NCBI RefSeq assembly: GCF_932526225.1
Contig: NC_064043.1
Span: 12,088,085 to 12,152,084, forward strand
Reading direction: 5' to 3'
DNA: 64,000 nt
Source: Nematostella vectensis
Lineage: Eukaryota; Cnidaria; Anthozoa; Actiniaria; Edwardsiidae
Shown: one piece after another, positions 56,809 through 64,000 of the stretch
How the letters are laid out: each line of letters starts with the position of its first letter
Numbering within the stretch: the stretch's first letter is position 1
Position numbers and translations under genes: made by a program
The notes under the pieces: generated by a model
What the model saw: only the letters and a program-made list of their open reading frames with translations
Told to the model about the DNA's origin: nothing
The model's database searches: none

Positions 56809-58592
56809 ATATTTCCATCGCTTTTCCTATGAACGATTTATATTGAATTTAATGGATGTGGACTAAGCTTGCTTCAAGGGGGGGGGGGGTGAATATGATA
56901 AGGAGTTAAACTTTTAGCCTTTAGAATTAGATAAAGTTGCACTAGGACCTATTTTGTTAATTATTTTATTATTATTTGGATTTAGTTGAAGTGTTTGTGT
57001 GTGTGTGAGAGGGAGGGAGGGAGGGAGGGATCAATTTGGACCAGACTCCTTTGGGATTCATTATTACTAAATCCATTTTAATTTAATGAAAAGGTTCTCA
57101 TTGATGGACTCACTACAAGTAATTAATAAAAAGGGAAAAATATAGGGAGATTTTCATTTTGATGTTTATCATGGTAAATGTCATAAAAATAAGCACCTGC
57201 TGATCTTGTACAAACTGGCGAAAACGAGTTTGGCCATTTACTGTGTCTGTTTTATCTTATTTCCAGATGTTCCATTCTTTTTATGTGTTATCAATATGAT
57301 TGATACTCTAATATACTGATATATTGCACATTAAGGATCTTTCAAGATACTCATTTTTAGAGTATTTTTTGAAACATAAAGTACACAATTTTTTTTGCGA
57401 AAAGACATCTTGACTAAAAAGCCTAAGAAAGATGACCTTTGTTTCTATGAAGTGTTGTAATTAAAAGCCACTCTTGTTAAAAAACATTACTTTTCATTCA
57501 ATGTGAACCGACCACTGTAGCAGAGAATATAAGTGACTTATTTGCTAAATATCACTCAAACATATGTTTTTTGGGCAGAAATTGTTTTAATTACCTTTAT
57601 CCTAAGAGTCGATTTGAGACTCTCCTTGTTATAAAAGGTGTTCGGCTGTTTCTCCTGATTGGTTAGAAGGTGACGTGTTTGCACACGGAGGAAGCTGCAA
57701 CCCAGAAACCCAGGTAGGGTAAGAATGGCCAACACCCAATCTGATATCTTGTGAACCAATCTAGAACACACTTTTCCAGTTCATTTACAAAAAGCCATTT
57801 ACGCTTTAATCAAAGCCCTTGTTTAAACGAAGATTTCCAAAGCTAGAACAAACACCAGTCTTTGCTCCCTAACAAATATTTCAACAAGCGAACCATTTCA
57901 GTCGTATCGCTAAAGGCTTCTGATGGTCCCATCGAGAGAGTTTTATGGTTGATCATTGTTTAAGGTCGATTTCTGATTAAAATATTAAGATTATACTCAG
58001 CAATGCAACTTGATACAATGAAATATTGGAAATGACATAACCTCAAACTTTGCTTTCCATTTCTCCGAGTGATTGTTTTGAGCGGATCCCCAATATGCAA
58101 ATTTTCTTGTTTTCTTCTGTGATCTTCCACTATTTCTTTGGCCGACATTTTGTTTTTTTCCCATGCGAGTTCCAGTCGGAATATGATTAGAATATCTGAT
58201 CATACGATTAGATTATTATGATGCATACGGAAATCTATAAACTGGAAGGTCGAGCTGAATTGAAGGGTTTTGCTTTCATCCTTGTGCTCGTTAATAAATA
58301 TTTTTAGAACTTTCAATACACATGATCCTTATGTGAGCATCTTAAATAAATGTAACACCTTAAGATGATTTTTATCACCTCTCAAAACACAGCTGATCAA
58401 GACCCGGGTTGCACTTATTACAAGGACGACATTGGTGTCCCAAGTGACCATATAGCTCAAGTCTTAAGCTTGAAACAAGACACCAAAGGTAAACTGCTTT
58501 TTTTTTTCAAGATACCAAGTCTTCCCATTATAACAAGTTTTATCAGAGCTAAACCCATATCCTTCTTGGCTCATCACTTTCCTGTTCAAGGC
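56809..58592. other. 3' flank of MFSD12 gene and intergenic region
   Basis: Contains simple repeats (GT/GGGA at 56995-57030) and AT-rich sequence. The minus-strand frame starting at 58148 has a good start context but no recognised motif. The open frame from 58365 upstream of the GPCR Met contains a GGTAAAC donor-like site and lacks GPCR features, so it is probably 5' UTR. Confidence 0.5.
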
Positions 58593-59954
58593 ATGAGTTT
58601 CACATACTTTATAAACTCAGAAGTACCCCAAAACACCACTTACCTCAACAACGCATCAGTGTCTTCAAATACACCTACACAGGGTATCCACGACTGGTTC
58701 TGGGTCATCAGCGAAATCCTCGGTGTGCTCATCACCCTTGGCAACGGCTTAGTAATCTATTTGGTCACGTGTCGATCCAGACTGAGGAATTGCACAGGAA
58801 ACTGGTTTATATTATCACTCTCCATAGCTGATTTTAGCGTGGGTTTTCTTCTCATTCCCTCGCACGTGGTGTGTTCACTTTTGTTACTTCATTGTTCATG
58901 GCACATCCAAGTGCTGTTCTACGAGTTTCTACTGTTCGTTTCTGTGGGTTGCCTGTGTGCACTCACACTCGACAGGTACATTGCCATAACGCAGCCATTG
59001 CGGTATCGGCTGATAATGACGCGCACACGTTCTCTAGTTGCCATAGCAACCTCATGGGGGGTGCCTGGATTGCTGACCCTCTCCCCAGTCTTCTGGCGCT
59101 TCCGTGAATCGCAAATGACCAAGAACAGCTGTGAGCGAGTGTACCGAGCGATTGTCATATTCGCTTTTGTCCTGGTTCCAGCTTGTGGCTTGTGCCTTAC
59201 TTACCTCAAGATCTTATCCGTCGTACGGCGGCATTCTAGAAGCACCGAGTCTATTCGGCGACAAATTGAGTTTAATTATAGAGAAATGGTACAACTAGAG
59301 AATCTGCAGGGAAATGTGGCAGCAAGTGAAATAGTATCCTACAAGCGATACTCCTCGGAGACTGGTCGGCACACTTTTGTGGGGCATCGGGTAGAATCAA
59401 AGATTGGTTTAGAGGTATCAATGAATCGGCTCGAGAATTCGAATGTTAACCAGGGGGATAATCGGGGCGTCCTGGAGACTACTCATCATACTTCATTTTG
59501 CCCAGCTGAATCGGAGACTTATCGGGAAGCATCGGTAAGTTGTCGGGGAAATTGGACTAATCGTAAGAATGATATGAGGGACTCGGCCGAGACTTCGAGC
59601 AGTCATCCTCGTTTTGAGAACTCGGCTAATGCTCGGGGTGACCCAGAGTCGTTCGCTCGTGGAAAGACTCTGGTAAGTTCTCGGCAGAACTCGGTGAATC
59701 GTCGTAGCATCCGATCTTCAGTTCGTGTTCTCGGGGCCATGATACTGCTCTTCGTGTTTTGCTGGGTTTTGTCTGCGATAAGATCCTTGTGTTACTACTT
59801 TGGGTTGTGTGACCTGGAGAAAGTAGCGGAAAACGTGTCACGCTTACTACTTTTTTTAAACAGTGCAGCCAATCCGATTGTTTACTCGTTACTAAAAGAA
59901 GACATTCGTCACGAACTGCTGAAGTTGCTGCGTTGTCAACGTCACGTGACTTAG
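58593..59954 (+). CDS. class A (rhodopsin-like) GPCR, amine/orphan type
   Basis: Intronless, 453 residues from the Met at 58593. I prefer this start to the in-frame Met at 58365 because it gives a normal short N-terminus with three N-glycosylation sites (NTT, NAS) before TM1. Features in order: TM1 with GNGLVIYLVTC, TM2 with SLSIADFSVG (conserved Asp), TM3 ending LDRYIAITQPLRY (DRY), TM4 SWGVPGLLTLSP, TM5 VPACGLCLTYLKIL, a very long third intracellular loop of about 165 Ser/Arg/Glu-rich residues, TM6 FVFCWVLSAIRSLCYYFG, TM7 NSAANPIVYSLL (NPxxY). The CWxP motif of TM6 has Leu instead of Pro. The long ICL3 is typical of aminergic and muscarinic-like receptors, but the ligand cannot be read from the sequence. 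AATAAA follows about 50 bp after the stop. Intronless GPCRs are common in cnidarian expansions. Confidence 0.93.
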   Translation: MSFTYFINSEVPQNTTYLNNASVSSNTPTQGIHDWFWVISEILGVLITLGNGLVIYLVTCRSRLRNCTGNWFILSLSIADFSVGFLLIPSHVVCSLLLLHCSWHIQVLFYEFLLFVSVGCLCALTLDRYIAITQPLRYRLIMTRTRSLVAIATSWGVPGLLTLSPVFWRFRESQMTKNSCERVYRAIVIFAFVLVPACGLCLTYLKILSVVRRHSRSTESIRRQIEFNYREMVQLENLQGNVAASEIVSYKRYSSETGRHTFVGHRVESKIGLEVSMNRLENSNVNQGDNRGVLETTHHTSFCPAESETYREASVSCRGNWTNRKNDMRDSAETSSSHPRFENSANARGDPESFARGKTLVSSRQNSVNRRSIRSSVRVLGAMILLFVFCWVLSAIRSLCYYFGLCDLEKVAENVSRLLLFLNSAANPIVYSLLKEDIRHELLKLLRCQRHVT

Positions 59955-60003
59955 CATGAGCTCATGGTGCAAAATAGACAAAGCAGGTGCAACTTGTCAG
60001 GAA

Positions 60004-60009
60004 AATAAA
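60004..60009 (+). promoter_or_regulatory. polyadenylation signal AATAAA for the 58.6-kb GPCR gene
   Basis: Canonical AATAAA 50 bp after the stop codon, followed by a T-rich stretch. Confidence 0.6.
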
Positions 60010-62923
60010 CATTTTTTTTTATCCCAAGCAAAATTGGGAAGGTAGAATAAATCAAATTAGTATGCGTATTATCAAGAGTGTGTATTTTACGCTAGATTTG
60101 AGTTACGAAAAGTGATAAACTCTACGGTACACTGTTACAGAATACAAAGACTTCCGATGTGCGTGAAATACAAAATTAGTGAAAAACCGAGAAAGGGACG
60201 TAAATAACTACGGTAAAGCCCTTGGTAGTCAAGATATAGGAAAACATTCACCGATAAAAATAAAAGAGACACGAAATTAATCAAATATCGCAAGAAAATT
60301 TGGTAGATTTGCGAAGAAACTGGTTCAAGAAATACCTGAGACCCGTTAGCGTTATAAGACAAAACCGCATTTTGTTCGGCAAATAACGACAGTTCTAAGA
60401 CTGACTGCTGCTTATTGGTATAAATAATTTGTAAGGATAAAAATGATGAGTAGACTAATCGAATTATTTATTCATATTTTCCTACAATCAATAGAAGTTG
60501 AAGAGACTATGTTATTTTTTTTATTGGTAGAATTGCCATTTAGCGTTTTCGCTATTTGCACTGAAAAACGTATTTGAAGGAGTATGTCGAACATTATGTG
60601 ACTGACAGTCACAAATGAAGACAGTATTGTTTCAGAAGGACAAGATATTGACACGATGGATAAATGAACAAAAGAGAAAGAAAATTGTAAGCAACAGATT
60701 AGAATAAGAACATGTGTCGGAAAAGTGTTCGTTTATTTCTATTTTCACCGCTCTGCGCCTCCGACTGGAAAAATTAACTCGAGAAGGGAGAGTTTTAAAA
60801 TACAGCTATAAAAAAAAGTCGAAATATGATGTAATAATAAGAAAGAGTGACGTATTGCAGCTGGTTCCTTTTCATTAATTCAAGGAAAAAATCTTCTCTC
60901 TTAAAAATTCCCACTTTCTTGTTTATGCGCGAATTTTAACTTACTCCGCCCAAGCTTTCAAACGTCAACTTGAGTATATTTACTCTCTTTACACGATCTT
61001 TCCTGTTTCAAGTTAGGATTTTCTAGATAACTAACTGTGAGTGGACTTAATTAAGCCGAAACCAACTTGAAGGCTACTGTCCTTTAATATATCATACGCA
61101 ATGCAGGTAGCCTAGGGCCTAGACTAAACAAGAGACTTCGCTAAGATTATCAAACATGATGATTTTAATATACACGGAAATCATACAACTGATTGAAAAT
61201 ATTTTTTCACATTAGGTAAAATAGTGACTAGTTGATTGTTAATATAATTTGAGCTTCAGTTTTTGTAGAACGAATATATTGGTTTAGCTTCCCGTTTAGT
61301 TAAATTTGTTATCGTTGCTCCGCTTGCAGCCAGAGTGCGCTTTTGTTATTTATTGATTACGAAAATTCATTTAAAGATCTTGCTTACATATCATAACCTT
61401 CCCTTGACTTTTGGACTTTTAATTCACTTGTTTGTAAATTCAAAGCATATTAATAAAGTTGTTTAAATTGGTTATCCTTGCTCCGCTTGCAGCCAGAGGG
61501 CGCTTTTGTTATTTATTGATTACGAAAATTCATTTAAAGATCTTGCTTGCATATCATAACCTTCCCTTGACTTTCGGACTTTTAATTCCCTTGTTTGTAA
61601 ATTCACAGAATATTAATAAAGTTGGATCGTAGCCCTTAACTGAGAAAATGTGAACATCTGCCGAACCCCTTTCTGATGCTTTAATTTTCTCAGAGCGAAA
61701 GTCTACGATTTGATTACTGTTTGCAAACAGTGGCAAGGTTGAAGGATTGATCCTCGTAACATGATAAGGTCATCTGCACTTCCAGCATCTAAAAACATAG
61801 CAAGTGCGGAAGTAGATGCTATGATATTAAAATACGGCAACTCCTCTTAGATCGTAGGTGGGAAGACAAGAAAAAACAAGACTTTGATCAAGAGCTGTTA
61901 AACACAGCCATCTCCGTTTAGCGGTGTTATCACTCTACCCAAAGTTTTTTACTAAAGGCTTGATTTTACTTTACTTTCGAAACCGTGACAAATACAGCCT
62001 AGTTTAGATCTTTTTCTGTCAGCTCAAATCGGCAAACGAAGATTACGCTAGTCTTTTGTTGATGCTATCTGAAGTATGTGACTTTTACGGAACTGTTTTT
62101 ATGTGATATACATCTGCCGAAGAAAAGGAGTCACAGGCGAAGAAGCGACCATGCATTTCAACTGGACAAGATAGAATAAAGTTTAGATTGTTATCGATAG
62201 CTACAGAACAGTGGGTTTATCTGGCAAATTCAAAAGAAGAGGAAAACACAAATTGAAGTAATCTAGGTGAGTATTATCCGTACACACAAAAAAATCTAGT
62301 CTCTGATAACTATATAGACCGTGGTAGGCAAATCCTACGTTCTTGCTATTTACTCGCTTTTCAAGTCGTCCTTAAATGAAATTCCTTCCCAAAGTACCTG
62401 CAAATTGCCATTCTGATGTAGGGGCTAGGGGTAAGCATGCGGGTATGTCGTATGGAAAGGTTTCAATACACCCTTTTTTATAAGAATCTTTTTACAAGAA
62501 CATCCAGCGTGAGAATTCATCAAGTTTTAAGAACATGCCGAGGCTCAGATATAGCAAGAAAAAAAAATATCTTTTAGTCCTGATGCGTTCTAAAATGCAG
62601 AATCAAATTGTGCTCTATCTCCTAATAATTCATTGGGCATTATATTCTTATATACAATAACATGTAAGCGTATAGTTAAAAACATATCCAACCATAATGT
62701 CCAAAAAAACTGAAAAAAAGAACGGCGCAGCCTCATTTTAAAATTAGACGTTCTTATATAAAAAAAAAGAGTGTATTCATGTTAAGTGATCTAGCGGTCT
62801 CCCTTTTAGTGTTTTAACCTGTCCTCTATGAGCAGGTGATAAATGTAAATCTCTTGACGAAGGCGACGCGAAATTGTTATTTCTATTCTGGCAAGCCCCT
62901 CTTATAAACATTTTCTTTTGCAG
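60010..62923. other. intergenic region between the two GPCR genes
   Basis: AT-rich, no gene recognised. A GT donor-like site, TCTAGGTGAGTATT, at about 62263 could end a noncoding first exon of the downstream GPCR gene, whose coding exon begins after the acceptor TTTTGCAG at about 62923. Confidence 0.45.
61311..61630. repeat. 162-bp tandem duplication
   Basis: Two copies starting TATCGTTGCTCCGCTTGCAG (61311) and TATCCTTGCTCCGCTTGCAG (61473), more than 90% identical, each ending near TTAATAAAGTTG. Confidence 0.9.
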
Positions 62924-62955
62924 CTGCACACCTTTTTCGGATTGAAAAAAACTGT

Positions 62956-63833
62956 ATGAAAACAGGAATGGCCAACAATACGCAGCCAGCTGTGGAAAGT
63001 GACGGGCGTGGTTTTTGGTATTTCATAGCACTGGATGCGTTACTCGCAGTTTTCACTGTCACGGGTAACGCAATCGTCATCTTACTCATCTACTCGCGTC
63101 GATGCTTGCGGATAAACACAAACTACTTCATAGTGTCACTCGCAACCGCTGACCTACTCGTCGGGCTGAGCCTGCCCACTTTCTCCATCGCGTGCTCCCT
63201 GTGGTTTCCATGCGTAGAGACAGCCTTTTACAAATTCTTTAATCTTTTCACGTGCGTCTCGATAGCAAACCTGGTGTTCATGACCATCGATAGGTTTCTA
63301 GCAATTTGCTGGCCTTTTTGGTACTTTTCTAAGGTGACCGCCAAGAGGATTGGCGTTGCTATAGCGACGGCATGGCTGGTGCCTTGTGTTTTGACCATGG
63401 TGCCGTTCATGTGGATGTACAGCTCGGATGACGCGGTGAAGACGAGTTTGAATAATGTCTACTACTTGGTGATGCTAGTGCTTATTGAGTTGATGCCCGC
63501 TGTAGTCATGCCAATGATGTATACACGGATATTCTTGACAGTAAGGCGACACAACCGACTGGTAAGAATACATCTGTCCTACCAGCTCTCTAACATCCCC
63601 CCCCCCCCCCCCCCACCCACCCACCCAATCCTTCTCAGGGGTGAAGACCTTAAGCATATGACGGAAGTCGGGTCTTAAACCCTCCACTTTCTGACCAGGT
63701 TGCAGCTAATCTCTTGCTCGCGTTCCTTTTCATTGTGGCGTTTGCGTTCCTTCCTTTGCTTCTTCTTTCATGCCCAGGGCGGTACCCCGAATCTGCTAAG
63801 GCTGAGAGGGTTTTACAGGCAAAGATATATTAA
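62956..63833 (+). CDS. class A GPCR, TM1-TM6 only in the window
   Basis: Two exons, 62956-63561 and 63699-63833, phase 0, 246 residues. TM1 has GNAIVILLIYSRR, TM2 SLATADLLVGLSLPTF, TM3 ends TIDRFLAICWPFWYF (DRF in place of DRY), TM4 IATAWLVPCVLTMVPF, TM5 LVLIELMPAVVMPMMY. Exon 2 supplies a TM6-like segment (AFLFIVAFAFLPLLLL), then GRYPESAKAERVLQAKIY and a stop. The third intracellular loop is very short and TM7 with NPxxY is missing. Either a further donor inside exon 2 splices to a TM7 exon beyond the window, or the gene is truncated or a pseudogene. Reading through the intron instead gives poly-Pro and an early stop, so splicing is favoured. One N-terminal sequon (NNT). Confidence 0.83.
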
Positions 63834-64000
63834 AGGGGAGTTCTCAATATGAGATGACAGCTTTCAGTAAACAAGGGACGGGCAGGCACGTAACCAGTCG
63901 GGTGCTGACCCCCCCCCCCCCACACACACACACTCCTCCCCCGTCTGGCATCGGGCATGACGGGTGATGCGCGCGCCCGGTGACCACCTTTGGCAACACC
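63834..64000. other. window edge, no further exon seen
   Basis: C-rich and CA-rich tracts; no TM7 coding sequence visible on the plus strand. Confidence 0.4.

Noticed and set aside
57556-57771. Minus-strand hydrophobic frame (SDWVLAILTLPGFLG) as a possible receptor exon
   Set aside because: Only one hydrophobic stretch, no family motif and no matching neighbouring exon.

Overview
The window reads as nuclear DNA of an early-branching animal, most likely a sea anemone such as Nematostella vectensis. The evidence is intron-rich genes with GT/AG junctions, animal-only families (synapsin, TIMP, MFSD12, class A GPCRs, BEN and LamG-like proteins), a decayed non-LTR retrotransposon, many small hairpin or terminal-inverted-repeat elements, and abundant minisatellites. 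The species is inferred. Exon models were assembled by eye from reading-frame phase, splice consensus and family similarity, and no search was run.

Layout: (1) 0-1 kb holds two minisatellites. (2) 1.3-5.1 kb, minus strand, is a five-exon secreted protein with a LamG/concanavalin-like domain. (3) 5.1-9.7 kb is gene-poor, with small inverted-repeat elements, a decayed LINE 3' end and local duplications. (4) 9.7-26.0 kb, minus strand, is a complete ten-exon synapsin gene of 417 codons. Its 7.9 kb fifth intron contains, on the opposite strand, a two-exon TIMP gene (17.4-21.1 kb). This is the same nested Syn/TIMP arrangement known from vertebrates and Drosophila. (5) 26.0-28.3 kb is intergenic, with two hairpin elements. 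(6) 28.3-48.7 kb, plus strand, is a 13-exon gene (1,851 codons) for an RRM protein with a giant repeat-coded exon and a C-terminal coiled coil. Its introns carry a nested intronless BEN-domain gene (31.9-32.9 kb, minus) and a 4.6 kb G-rich 19-bp minisatellite. (7) 51.0-56.8 kb, plus strand, is a ten-exon MFSD12-type lysosomal transporter. (8) 58.6-60.0 kb and 63.0-63.8 kb are two class A GPCR genes, the second missing TM7 within the window.

Most striking observations: (a) Around synapsin exon 6 sit two insertions of a 355-bp repeat carrying intact hammerhead ribozyme cores (retrozyme-like). They are in opposite orientation and each is bounded by a ~12-bp direct repeat. (b) In four separate places (synapsin exons 4, 6 and 8, and MFSD12 exon 3) the intron just downstream of an exon contains serial copies of that exon's 3' end together with its 5' splice site. 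At synapsin exon 6 this has grown into a ~25-copy minisatellite of decoy donors. (c) TIMP-in-synapsin nesting appears to extend to cnidarians.
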